DNA of 64,000 bases. It comes from Candidatus Saccharimonadota bacterium. Lineage in GTDB: Bacteria > Patescibacteriota > Saccharimonadia > Saccharimonadales > Saccharimonadaceae. Position 1 is the stretch's first letter, and the number at the start of each line of letters is the position of its first letter. This document shows, in pieces, positions 52,125 to 61,246 of the stretch. Location: positions 1-64,000 of the forward strand of contig JAFZBS010000006.1 of assembly GCA_017561575.1 (NCBI GenBank). The letters run 5' to 3'. The position numbers were made by a program, and so were the translations under genes. The notes under the pieces are model-generated. The model worked only from the letters and a program-made list of their open reading frames with translations, made no database searches and was not told the DNA's origin.

Positions 52125-52894
52125 TTTGCACTCCTTTCAACCAAACCTTTTAATAATTTAGCTGAATCAGGCACAATAAGCTCTCCAGCTCGAATTTTTT
52201 TCAAAATAGTAAATCCTTCAACGGTTTTCTCAGGACGAGAATTAGGGTTCTTACGAATTTTTTGCCCAAATTCAAAGTTTCTTGAAGGTGGGCTGCAGGT
52301 TAAAATCAAATCGCTCTTGCCACAGGCAAGCCAGACTGTTTCTGGATCTGCCCCATTTGCCTTAAGTAAATCATACATCTCCCTAGTCGCATGCGTCAAA
52401 TAATCATTGTATTCAAAAGAATCCGGCTCAAAACCAGACAAACCAGCCAAAATCGCATAGACATTTTTTAGGGCACCACAAAGAAGCATGCCTTTAGGGT
52501 CGTCAGAATAATCAAAAGTGATATAATCGGTTCCAAATAATTTATCGAGTCTTTTGTCGCTAATCGTCAAAAAAGTGTGCTTATGTGCTTTGATATCATC
52601 AGCAAAGCCAGGCCCAGATAACACCATTACATCTTTAAAGTTTTTGAAAATTTCGTAGTTCAAGATGCCTTTTGTAGTGACCACAAGAGGTACATCCTTA
52701 GGAAGTTTTGGCAATGTTTCGTCGACGGCAGCCGAAGGCACGGCAAGAACAACTAATTCCGCATCCTGAAGCGTATCTTGTAGAGAGTTTTTTAACAAAA
52801 ACGGATCGTAATATTTTACACTATGCCCGTTTTCAACTAAAATTTGTCCTAGCGCTGTGCCAAATGCGCCCGCACCTATAATCACTATATTCAT
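52115..52894 (-). CDS. gpsA: NAD(P)H-dependent glycerol-3-phosphate dehydrogenase, short
   Basis: A 259-aa protein from the ATG at 52894, 7 nt after a minus-strand TATAAT. The Rossmann motif GAGAFGTALGQIL opens the protein. VVLAVPSAAV, VTTKGI, VLSGPGFADDI and the catalytic lysine block LLCGALKNVYAILAG follow. The C-terminal KSDLILTCSPPSRNFEFG block is the GpsA substrate site. It is about 70 residues shorter than typical GpsA. It makes glycerol 3-phosphate for lipid head groups, which fits a minimal symbiont that still builds phospholipid from host fatty acids. Confidence 0.9.
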   Translation of the reverse strand: MNIVIIGAGAFGTALGQILVENGHSVKYYDPFLLKNSLQDTLQDAELVVLAVPSAAVDETLPKLPKDVPLVVTTKGILNYEIFKNFKDVMVLSGPGFADDIKAHKHTFLTISDKRLDKLFGTDYITFDYSDDPKGMLLCGALKNVYAILAGLSGFEPDSFEYNDYLTHATREMYDLLKANGADPETVWLACGKSDLILTCSPPSRNFEFGQKIRKNPNSRPEKTVEGFTILKKIRAGELIVPDSAKLLKGLVERSAKWD

Positions 52895-52945
52895 ATATAT
52901 TATTATAGCATACGCCAAATATCAGATTGTGCTATAATAGTTAGG

Positions 52946-53341
52946 ATGGTAAACCAAGATTGGGTATATAGTGATATTGTAAAAGAGCATTTTTTGAACC
53001 CACGTAATTTTCTCATGGGTGACGAATCGAGTTTTGAATTCGACGCTGTTGGGGTAGTTGGAAACCCGATTTGTGGCGACCAAATGAAGATGTATATTAA
53101 AGTTGAGGACAATAAAATCAAAGACATTCGTTGGAAAACCTACGGTTGTGCCTCAGCTATTGCTTCTACCTCAGCTTTATCTGAGATTGCTAAAGGCAAA
53201 ACACTGGACGAAGCGCTTGAAATATCTGCAAAAGATATTGATGACTATTTAGGTAATCTACCAAAACACAAGTTTCATTGTTCGATTCTAGGCCACGATG
53301 CATTGAAGGAAGCAATTAAAAACTATCGCGACGCGAAATAG
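52946..53341 (+). CDS. iscU: Iron-sulfur cluster scaffold protein IscU/SufU-like
   Basis: A 131-aa protein. The three cluster-binding cysteines are seen in VVGNPICGDQM, TYGCASAIASTSALSE and KHKFHCSILGHDAL. A TATAAT lies 7 nt before the ATG with no Shine-Dalgarno (leaderless). It is divergent from gpsA and convergent with the cysteine desulfurase; their 3' ends overlap by 26 bp. It accepts sulfur from IscS and builds the clusters that, for example, NrdG needs. Confidence 0.93.
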   Translation: MVNQDWVYSDIVKEHFLNPRNFLMGDESSFEFDAVGVVGNPICGDQMKMYIKVEDNKIKDIRWKTYGCASAIASTSALSEIAKGKTLDEALEISAKDIDDYLGNLPKHKFHCSILGHDALKEAIKNYRDAK

Positions 53342-54374
53342 TACTAATTCCCTGCAATCTTCTTATAATACCTGGCAAAACCCCCATTACATAATCAATA
53401 TCTTCACTATCATTATCTAAACCAAAAGAAAAGCGAATTGAAGAATGCGCAACTTCTGCGTCACCTGATTTTGCCATTAAGACATGAGAAGGTTTTGCAT
53501 CACCGGCGGCACAGGCGGAACCAGTAGAAACGATTACGCCTTCAGCATCAAGATAAAGCTGAATTGATTCACCCTCGGCACCTTCAAAAGAAACATTGAG
53601 AATATTAGGTAAAGAGTTATTGAGGTCTGTATTAAGTGAACTGCCAGGTATTTCAGCGATAATTCGCTCGGCAAGCTTATTCCGTAGTTTTAAAACCTTT
53701 GTAGCGTAAATCGAGGGGGTATCATTATCTACTATATTTTTTAAAGCTTGGAGAAAGCCGATTATCCCAATCGTATTATAAGTACCACCACGCCTTTTCT
53801 TTTCTTGATTGCCACCGATAATCAAAGGTTTAAAAGGAGCGCCATTTCGAACATAAAGCGCCCCCACGCCGATGGGGCCACCGATTTTGTGGGCCGAAAA
53901 AGTCGCATAATCAAGATCTAAAGCCTTAACATCTATTGGTATTTTGCCTAAAACCTGAGTTAAATCTGAGTGTAAAAAATCCTCACCTTTCTCCGGCAGT
54001 GACAATAAATCACCAATTTCATTATTTGCAAGCATAAATGAATAAAGTATTGGTAATTTATCGCCACGATAAATCTTAGCCGCTTCTAGGATGGAATGGT
54101 GTTCCATTGGTGAAGCCACAATCTTATGGCCTTCAAAAGTCCTAATGACAGTATTGTTGCTCTCGCTGGCACCAGAAGTAAATATGATCTCATCAGGAGA
54201 GCAATTGATTAATTTGGCCAACAATTCGCGGCACTCCTCAATTTTATTTCGTGCTAAATGCCCGGGCGTGTGTAAAGCTGAAGCATTGGCATAGAGCTTC
54301 TTTTCGGCTTCATGCATAGATTTAAGCACGCTGGGTAACATCGGAACCGTCGCGGCATTATCTAGATAGATCAT
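53316..54374 (-). CDS. iscS: Cysteine desulfurase (NifS/IscS family)
   Basis: A 352-aa protein. Motifs are MIYLDNAATVPM, FTSGASESNNTVI, PMEHHSILEAA, YSFMLANNEIG, the PLP-lysine block FSAHKIGGPIGVGALY, RRGGTYNTIGIIG and the catalytic cysteine loop VSTGSACAAGD. It takes sulfur from cysteine with pyridoxal phosphate. It is slightly shorter than the usual 400 aa. It starts directly after the stop of the upstream membrane-anchored gene and converges on iscU, an unusual arrangement for partners normally in one operon. Confidence 0.93.
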   Translation of the reverse strand: MIYLDNAATVPMLPSVLKSMHEAEKKLYANASALHTPGHLARNKIEECRELLAKLINCSPDEIIFTSGASESNNTVIRTFEGHKIVASPMEHHSILEAAKIYRGDKLPILYSFMLANNEIGDLLSLPEKGEDFLHSDLTQVLGKIPIDVKALDLDYATFSAHKIGGPIGVGALYVRNGAPFKPLIIGGNQEKKRRGGTYNTIGIIGFLQALKNIVDNDTPSIYATKVLKLRNKLAERIIAEIPGSSLNTDLNNSLPNILNVSFEGAEGESIQLYLDAEGVIVSTGSACAAGDAKPSHVLMAKSGDAEVAHSSIRFSFGLDNDSEDIDYVMGVLPGIIRRLQGISTISRRDSF

Positions 54375-55229
54375 TTAAAATACTTTTCGTTTTAGGTGAT
54401 GCTTTTTAACTCTTGTCACAATGGCAAGAATAATGGCGATAATAGTTATAATAGATAGAGCCATGAACCAAATCGGGCAAGAAACCACTGTTTGTGTAAT
54501 TTGATGATTTTGTCCAAGATAATTAATCGTCTGGGTAACCTCATATACACCGAGCGATGAAATTCCCGTGATATCACGAGTCACAAAACGTGTACTCTCA
54601 GGCATAATAACTTCATTAATTATGCCGCTATCGCCAGGTTGCGGGTAAATTAACTGAGAAGAGAAGAAATTTTTAACCTCAAGACCGATTCTAGCGACTT
54701 CGTGGACATTTCCCTCATTCGTCAACATAGCGCTGACGGTAATTGGTGCAGAAGTAACAAAACCAGGAATATTGTTTTCCTTCACCTCGCCTGAGCGGAC
54801 TGTTTCCCCACCAATATTAGCATAGATAATACTAGCCATTTCAAAAACATTGTTCACTGCTACACCGCTATTGGTACTATTTTCATTATTCGAGCTGATA
54901 AGTAACGCAGCATACTGACCCCCCGATGGGGCATACTCAGGAACCTTAATTTTAAATTTAATCTCTGCCGTTTCGTTTGGTTTTAGTACGCCAGTAGGAT
55001 TTTCTACTACAATCCACTCAGCAATCTGCGACCGTGACGAATCGTCGGAAAAATTGGCAGTATACTCTTCGCCAACCACCGCGTATGGTGATATTTCTAC
55101 TTTATAATTAAAGTTTTCTGTTGCATTTGCCGGATTGGCAATTATTAGTTTGTCTTCATAAATCTCACCAGAATCAAGGCTGACATTAAAGCTCATTGGT
55201 GTGACGGTAAAAATGTTAGTAGTATCCAT
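54375..55229 (-). CDS. DUF916/WxL-like beta-domain protein with C-terminal membrane anchor
   Basis: A 284-aa protein. The ribosome binding site TTGGAGG lies just before the ATG. The body contains two Ig-like beta-domains (FTVTPMSFNVSLDSGEIYEDKLIIANPANATENFNY, in shorter pieces; PSGGQYAALLISSNN) similar to the N-terminal domain of cell-wall WxL/DUF916 proteins. One membrane helix (IWFMALSIITIIAIILAIVT) precedes a basic tail. No signal peptide is seen at the N-terminus, so export would need an unusual route or a missed upstream start. It lies between nrdG and iscS. Confidence 0.65.
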   Translation of the reverse strand: MDTTNIFTVTPMSFNVSLDSGEIYEDKLIIANPANATENFNYKVEISPYAVVGEEYTANFSDDSSRSQIAEWIVVENPTGVLKPNETAEIKFKIKVPEYAPSGGQYAALLISSNNENSTNSGVAVNNVFEMASIIYANIGGETVRSGEVKENNIPGFVTSAPITVSAMLTNEGNVHEVARIGLEVKNFFSSQLIYPQPGDSGIINEVIMPESTRFVTRDITGISSLGVYEVTQTINYLGQNHQITQTVVSCPIWFMALSIITIIAIILAIVTRVKKHHLKRKVF

Positions 55230-55261
55230 ATTCCTCCAATACTTTTAGTATAACACAAAAT

Positions 55262-55813
55262 CTACTCTTGACTCAAAATTTTGCCAGTCCCAAGTTCCAG
55301 ATGTAATAATCTTTGGTTCTTTGAGCCTCTATATTTTAATCCCAAATCCTTTTGCGACAATATAAATGGACCATCAATTAACGCATCAAGAGATTTAAGG
55401 AATTCCCACGCATCCCCACCAGCTGCTTTTATTTGTTCATACTTAAATCCTGAGAAACTCCAAACGTTCCAGCCAAGATTTTCTCGGACCCAGTCAGCGA
55501 TTGCCTTGCATGCCTTTGGTTGGACAAACGGTTCGCCGCCACAAAATGTAACACCTGCTTGACCTGGAAACTTCGAAAGTCGATCGCAAATTTCCTTGAT
55601 TTCAACCTCAAACCCACCGCCAAAATCCCACGTCTCAGGGTTTTGACAGCCTTTGCAGTGATTGGGACAACCTTGTGTCCAAACCACTGCACGAAGACCA
55701 TCGCCATTTACGATATTGTCGTGTTCAAGAGGGCCAGAAAGGCGAATAAATCCGTCAGCAGGTTGTGGTGCCGTCTGAATATTTTTTATTGCTTTTTTGT
55801 CCCACTCGTTCAT
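55262..55813 (-). CDS. nrdG: Anaerobic ribonucleotide reductase activating protein (radical SAM)
   Basis: A 183-aa protein. The radical-SAM motif CPNHCKGC (CxxxCxxC) follows LRAVVWTQG, and the glycine-rich VTFCGGEPFVQP block binds S-adenosylmethionine. The length is normal. It uses an iron-sulfur cluster to put a glycyl radical on NrdD. It lies two bases after the nrdD stop, so they form one operon. All expected catalytic residues are present here, in contrast to the odd C-terminus of NrdD. Confidence 0.93.
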   Translation of the reverse strand: MNEWDKKAIKNIQTAPQPADGFIRLSGPLEHDNIVNGDGLRAVVWTQGCPNHCKGCQNPETWDFGGGFEVEIKEICDRLSKFPGQAGVTFCGGEPFVQPKACKAIADWVRENLGWNVWSFSGFKYEQIKAAGGDAWEFLKSLDALIDGPFILSQKDLGLKYRGSKNQRLLHLELGTGKILSQE

Positions 55814-55815
55814 TC

Positions 55816-58008
55816 TTAATTACCTTTCGCGCAATTACAGATTTTTTCGAACGGAACATCGCCCTCAAGTCTACCACAATGTGGACATCTCTCGCCAGTG
55901 ATGATACCCGAAAAGCCACAGATTGGATCGCGATCCACTGGGTGGTTCACTGAGCCATAACCAATTCCAGCATCATGCATTTTGCGAATTACCGCCTCGA
56001 AAGCCGCAATATTTTGAGAAGGATCACCATCGAGCTCAATGTATGTAATGTGTCCAGCATTGCAGAGATTATGGTAAGGCGCCTCAATATCAATCTTGTC
56101 AAATGCAGATATTGGGAAATAAACTGGCACATGGAAGGAATTTGTATAAAATTCCCTGTCTGTAACACCTTTAATTTTGCCATACTCTTTACGATCCATC
56201 TTGGTAAAGCGCCCCGCAATACCTTCTGCCGGAGTCGCGAGCAATGAAAAGTTCAATTTGTATTTCTTACAATATTCATCACACTTTTCACGCATGTGAG
56301 TTACAATATCAAGACCAAGTTCCCTAGAATCTTCATCTTCACCATGGTGCTTACCGGTCATCGCGACAAGTGTTTCGGCGAGGCCAATAAAACCAATGGA
56401 GAGAGTGCCGTGTTTAATTACATCTCTAAGTGTATCATTCATTCCTAACTTTTCTGAGCCAAACCAGTTGCCTTGCCCCATTAAAAATGGGAAATTACGG
56501 ACATGCTGATTAGCCTGGAATTCGAAACGCTCAAGTAGTTCATCTTTTACGAGATCCATCTTCTCGTCTAATTCTCTGTAAAAGCCTTCCCAATCCGCTT
56601 CTTTGCGTTCTCCAAGGCAAATACCATGTTTAATACCAATACGTACTAAATTGACTGTCGTAAACGATAAATTACCGCGACCAGTAACAATACCATCAGA
56701 CTCTGGAAATACCGATGCAAATACCCTCGTGCGACAACCCATCGTTGCAATTTCTGTTCTATAGTCGCCCTTTTTATAATATTTTAAATTATATGGTGCA
56801 TCTACAAAGCAAAAATTTGGAAAAAGCCTTTTAGCTGAAACTTCCATAGATTTTTTAAACAAATCATAATTTGGGTCATCTGGCTCATAATTGACGCCTG
56901 ATTTAACTTTAAAGATAGAGATTGGGAAAATTGGCGTCTCACCTTTGCCAAGACCATTTTCAGTAGCCTGGAGAAGACATTTTGAAACCAAACGTCCAGA
57001 AGGTGTCGTGTCGGTACCAAAGTTAATTGAAGTGAACGGCACTTGTGCACCAGCACGAGAATGCATGGTGTTAAGATTATGTACAAATCCCTCCATCGCC
57101 TGCATCGTTTCACGTTCAACATCTTCGTTAGATGACTGAACTATAGTTTTTGGCCACTTGGCTTTTTCGAGCTTATCGTCATCACCATATTTGTAACTAT
57201 CTTTAACGTCAAGTTCAAGTTTTTTACCAGTAAATTTATTATACTTATCCAAATTTCGTTTCAAGGCCTTACGGAAAGACTTATCAACGCCTGGTGCCAT
57301 TGCGTAATCAAAATTCGGGATAGATTGACCGCCATGTTGCTCGTTTTGATTTGCCTGAAGGAGAATAGCCGCGAGCGCACCATAAGAACTTATTGAATTA
57401 GGAGTCCTAAGATGGCCATGACCAGTATTAAAGCCTTTTTCAAACAACACAAACGGATCGCTTTGGCAGCAAGTCAAAGTACCAGTTGCGTAAAAGTCTA
57501 AATCATGAATATGGATATCACCATTGTCGTGTGCTGCTGCGATATCGGGGCGAAGCAGAAGCGTCTTGGCAAAAACTTTTGAACCTTCTGCGCCAAACTG
57601 CAACATTTTGCCCATCGCCGAGTTACCGTCGACATTTGCATTTGAACGCTTCACATCAGAATCTTCACTCGCATCAGCATGACTAATCGTCTTATAGATT
57701 GTCATAAGATCGGACTTTGCTTCTCGCCTGCGAGAACGCTCTTGTCGGTATTGAATATATTCCTTTGCAGTTTTCTTAAAACTGGATTCCATCAAAACAT
57801 CTTCAACAATATCTTGGATTTGCTCGACATGTGGAGTACGTTCCTTGATTGTTTCCTCAGCCCTTTTCAGAACTTTGTCGGCAATTGCTTTGGCGCGGTC
57901 AAACTTAAATTCTTCCGTAACAAGACCAGCTTTGGCAATCGCGTTAGCGATCTTCTCTGGGTCAAACTTTACAATCTTCCCATCCCGCTTAATAATTCTT
58001 TTAAACAT
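55816..58008 (-). CDS. nrdD: Anaerobic ribonucleoside-triphosphate reductase (class III), C-terminus lacks the glycyl loop
   Basis: A 730-aa protein. An ATP-cone (MFKRIIKRDGKIVKFDPEKI) opens it. The core contains LTCCQSDPFVLFEKGF, NEQHGGQSIPNFDYAMAPG, the active-site MGCRTRVFAS and GFIGLAETLVAM. The C-terminal zinc region reads NHPVDRDPICGFSG then CPHCGR, with one expected Cys replaced by Asp. Family members continue from PFEKI/PFERI into an RRITGYLVG-type glycyl-radical loop; here PFEKI is followed by CNCAKGN and the stop. GGAGG precedes the ATG. It reduces NTPs to dNTPs without oxygen, if the radical site can be supplied. Confidence 0.9.
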   Translation of the reverse strand: MFKRIIKRDGKIVKFDPEKIANAIAKAGLVTEEFKFDRAKAIADKVLKRAEETIKERTPHVEQIQDIVEDVLMESSFKKTAKEYIQYRQERSRRREAKSDLMTIYKTISHADASEDSDVKRSNANVDGNSAMGKMLQFGAEGSKVFAKTLLLRPDIAAAHDNGDIHIHDLDFYATGTLTCCQSDPFVLFEKGFNTGHGHLRTPNSISSYGALAAILLQANQNEQHGGQSIPNFDYAMAPGVDKSFRKALKRNLDKYNKFTGKKLELDVKDSYKYGDDDKLEKAKWPKTIVQSSNEDVERETMQAMEGFVHNLNTMHSRAGAQVPFTSINFGTDTTPSGRLVSKCLLQATENGLGKGETPIFPISIFKVKSGVNYEPDDPNYDLFKKSMEVSAKRLFPNFCFVDAPYNLKYYKKGDYRTEIATMGCRTRVFASVFPESDGIVTGRGNLSFTTVNLVRIGIKHGICLGERKEADWEGFYRELDEKMDLVKDELLERFEFQANQHVRNFPFLMGQGNWFGSEKLGMNDTLRDVIKHGTLSIGFIGLAETLVAMTGKHHGEDEDSRELGLDIVTHMREKCDEYCKKYKLNFSLLATPAEGIAGRFTKMDRKEYGKIKGVTDREFYTNSFHVPVYFPISAFDKIDIEAPYHNLCNAGHITYIELDGDPSQNIAAFEAVIRKMHDAGIGYGSVNHPVDRDPICGFSGIITGERCPHCGRLEGDVPFEKICNCAKGN

Positions 58009-58099
58009 TGAAATATACCTCCTTCAAATGTATTTCAATTTATCTGTTATTATATGACCTATTTTAGGGCAACTACGTGGTAATGCTAGTTTTAGCACC

Positions 58100-58142
58100 C
58101 TACATTTAGCGTCTTAAATAAATAATACACCACTACATTTAG
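58100..58142 (-). promoter_or_regulatory. Candidate NrdR-box pair upstream of nrdD
   Basis: Two copies of CTACATTTAG (58100-58109 and 58133-58142; minus-strand CTAAATGTAG) lie 33 bp apart, about three helical turns, as is usual for paired NrdR boxes. They lie upstream of a -10-like CATATAAT (minus strand, near 58060). NrdR would repress nrdDG when dATP is high. The assignment rests on similarity and spacing only. Confidence 0.5.
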
Positions 58143-58190
58143 TATTTCAAGACTTTTATGTTAAAAAAGTAAAAATTACAACACTAACGA

Positions 58191-61169
58191 TTAATCATCA
58201 TATGGCAACCACATATCAGGGTTGAGCTGGTTGTTAACAAGATAATACTTGAACACGTCGAGGATCATACCATACTTAATATATAAGTACTTGCCTTCCG
58301 CTACACGTAAATCGTCAAACATACGACGAGGCATACCGATATCCTCGAAGTCAGCATAAGTGTAAAGATTATCAGGATTAGAAATAATCTCATTGCGAAG
58401 TTCTGGCCATTTAATATTATCCTCAAATCCATATAGATTAGAGAGCATGACCGTACCATCCGTGGTTAACAAATCGTTTGCAATCACATTATAGTATTTT
58501 GCAGATACGACGTGGTAGACGCTCACTTCTTCTCTTACATATTCGATACTTTCAACTGTAACTGGCACTAGTTCGTCATCAACTACTTTGTAGACATTTA
58601 CACCAACATAGAATCGTTCTGGATTATCGACCGAGATAAATTCATTTGAATCGGCGTCAAATACACCATGCCACCCAAAGGTTTTTAGCTCTGTGCCATC
58701 ACTAAATTTAGTCAACTGATAGCCAACTGTTTTTCGCTCCTTTTCAATCCACGCCGGATATTCAGCTCCAACGCTTCCGGTCTCGTAATCCCAAACTTTA
58801 AGGAGATCATGATATGTTATTTGTTCAATTGGTTTATTAGTGCCGTCAGCAAGTGCAATGATAGTGCCTTCAAGTAAGCAGGATGACGGACAAGTTGCAG
58901 TAATAGTTATATTGCCGCTAGCATTTGGCACGCGTACGGTACCAGCATTAGTGCCGCTCGAAGTGTAAGAATATTCATCTGAAGTCAGCGTCCTGCCATC
59001 CATTTGTACAGTAATACTTTCAGGATAAGTGAAGTTTTCGAACAAACCACCCGAATTAGGGTTAATTCTACCTTGATATGTACCACCGGCCGTAACAGTA
59101 CTACCCGAAGTATGTGACAAAGAACCATTTGTAATGTCGCCACTTACATTATAGGTCCAGGTGAGAGCAGTATTTTGAGAAGCCGAAGCAGGGCCAGGCT
59201 GACCGCGATTAGCTATTGCGTCATCGATATCTGATTGAGATGCGGTATTAGGAACATCATCGTAGCCGACTACGACAAAGTAATATGTAGCAGGAGAAAG
59301 TCCAGTAAATGTATATGAAGTCGTAAGACCACTAATATTAGTAATCGGGTCATCACATCCAGAAGTAGTAGTACATTTGTATAAGCTGTAGCTCGCTATG
59401 CCTACATTATCAGATCCACTCCAACTGACCGTCGCCTCACCACTAACGGTTTTATTCTTAGCAATAGTTACACCGCTAATCACCGGGGATTGACTATCAA
59501 CAAACCCAGGGTCTCGGTCTACAGTTATTTGCACTTCACCACAGTTCACATACATCGTGTCATAAGAAATAACAATGCCAGCAGTAGCAGTTTCTGAAGC
59601 AAAGGAAGCGCCAGCAGCTTTCTTTAAGTAAAAAGTATATGTGCCAGTGGTATTTGCCGCTATTGTTTGATTACCAAGAGGGGCACCAGTTGAGTCAACA
59701 ACCTCAAAATCAGGATCGAGCGAATCAATTGTAAAGGACTTAGTTTCATCAAAAGTGCTTTCAACATTTAATGAAAATGCCGTCAAAGTATTGCTGCCAG
59801 ACAAATCACCAACGTTGCTGCCATTTATGGTGCCAAGAATACTACTCGAGTCTTGATCCATTGGGTCTACGCCGATTTCACCTTCTACACCGTGCTCACC
59901 AGAAACATAATCTGCGCTAAGTACTAAATCAAATGTCACGCTACCTCCAGCTGGAATCGTATCTCCAACGGCAATATTCCTCAAGGAATAATACACATCC
60001 CTTCTCTCATTATTTGAAATAATCAGAGCCAAATTAGATTCTGGGGCAGTAAAAGTATAATCGCTGGAAGTAGTATTGGTGATGGTAATTCTATATGTGG
60101 CCTCAAGAGTTGTTGTGTTATCTTCGCCTCCTAAGAATGTTAAGTCAAAATCAACCGTACCATCATTATTAATTGTGGGGTTAGGTGTGCCCTTAACATT
60201 AATACCGGAGATATATTGAACATTAGTTAACTCAACTGAACCAGTCTCAAGAAAAGTAAAACCGTTTGGAATTGTATAGGATAACCCTAATGAGCTCACA
60301 TTTACAACAACATTAGTAGCACCCGGATAATGTGCTGGCGTAGTACAAGTAATAACGAGTACCCCAGTAGCAATGCTAGTCGAAGGAGAAGTGCAAGCCT
60401 GGCCACCCAAGGTAACGCTAATACCACTAGGAATAAAATCTGCCATCATAGATGTGGTAATTGTCACCGTGTCGCCACCAGCCTTTGGTCCAGAAGTCGG
60501 CGTAATGGTCGCTTCCCCGCCAGGTACATCGCTGGCGTTAGCTACAATATGGTAGTCAATATTGGTCTGGTAAGTCCCTGGATTTTCCATAATAGTATTA
60601 TCTAGCCTGACGCCATAATAAACGTCAAAAGTATCAGCACCAGTAGCATTTGTAATGGTCCTAATTAACGTATATGAGGGCTCAATCGTGTAGCCAGAAT
60701 AAGTACTGCTAGAAGCTGGCACCCCCTCAATATAAGTGTTGCTAAAGGAGTTGGTGGGCAAGCCCATCGTACCACTCGGAATACCAAAGCCCCAACTATT
60801 AATACCAAGCGTGGTTGCTGTGCTCGGCGTAGCACTAACCTGAGAAATATAAGGCGTAGAACCTCCAACATAATTGAGATTCCCATTCATATTTGAAGGA
60901 ATATTTGCAAAAATTTTATATTCTGATAGTCCTGTCGAATTAACAGTAATAGTTTGTTTAGCACTAACATAGACATCAGAAATAGATGTAACCGGAACTA
61001 CATCAATATCAATTTCGTCATCCATGTCAAACTCAGCAGCATAACTACTTGGATCAATCGTAGCATAAGCAGGAAAACCTAACAGGGCTGGCGCAAAAAA
61101 CCCGCACACTGCTATAACCACAGTTTGCCACAAAAAAACATTATTTTTAGTACAACTCCACTCACTCAT
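58191..61169 (-). CDS. Large secreted surface protein with TIG/IPT, FN3-like and Hint domains
   Basis: A 992-aa protein. A signal peptide (VVIAVCGFFAPALLGFPAYA) is followed by an N-terminal beta-domain, an IPT/TIG domain (about residues 220-300; EATITPTSGPKAGGDTVTI), several Ig-like domains and a fibronectin-like repeat (SWSGSDNVGIASYSLYKC). From Cys764 onward, CLLEGTIIALADGTNKPIEQ through VYHVVSAKYYNVIANDLLTT is a Hint (hedgehog/intein) domain with the usual cysteine and an internal TFGWHGVF histidine block. A unique 80-residue tail follows. The Hint domain could cut or attach the upstream part. Confidence 0.83.
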   Translation of the reverse strand: MSEWSCTKNNVFLWQTVVIAVCGFFAPALLGFPAYATIDPSSYAAEFDMDDEIDIDVVPVTSISDVYVSAKQTITVNSTGLSEYKIFANIPSNMNGNLNYVGGSTPYISQVSATPSTATTLGINSWGFGIPSGTMGLPTNSFSNTYIEGVPASSSTYSGYTIEPSYTLIRTITNATGADTFDVYYGVRLDNTIMENPGTYQTNIDYHIVANASDVPGGEATITPTSGPKAGGDTVTITTSMMADFIPSGISVTLGGQACTSPSTSIATGVLVITCTTPAHYPGATNVVVNVSSLGLSYTIPNGFTFLETGSVELTNVQYISGINVKGTPNPTINNDGTVDFDLTFLGGEDNTTTLEATYRITITNTTSSDYTFTAPESNLALIISNNERRDVYYSLRNIAVGDTIPAGGSVTFDLVLSADYVSGEHGVEGEIGVDPMDQDSSSILGTINGSNVGDLSGSNTLTAFSLNVESTFDETKSFTIDSLDPDFEVVDSTGAPLGNQTIAANTTGTYTFYLKKAAGASFASETATAGIVISYDTMYVNCGEVQITVDRDPGFVDSQSPVISGVTIAKNKTVSGEATVSWSGSDNVGIASYSLYKCTTTSGCDDPITNISGLTTSYTFTGLSPATYYFVVVGYDDVPNTASQSDIDDAIANRGQPGPASASQNTALTWTYNVSGDITNGSLSHTSGSTVTAGGTYQGRINPNSGGLFENFTYPESITVQMDGRTLTSDEYSYTSSGTNAGTVRVPNASGNITITATCPSSCLLEGTIIALADGTNKPIEQITYHDLLKVWDYETGSVGAEYPAWIEKERKTVGYQLTKFSDGTELKTFGWHGVFDADSNEFISVDNPERFYVGVNVYKVVDDELVPVTVESIEYVREEVSVYHVVSAKYYNVIANDLLTTDGTVMLSNLYGFEDNIKWPELRNEIISNPDNLYTYADFEDIGMPRRMFDDLRVAEGKYLYIKYGMILDVFKYYLVNNQLNPDMWLPYDD

Positions 61170-61246
61170 ACAATGTACCTAATATAAGTATAACGATTAT
61201 GTATTAAAAACACAATATTTTTTTAAAAAAAGTTTATAATTATTAT

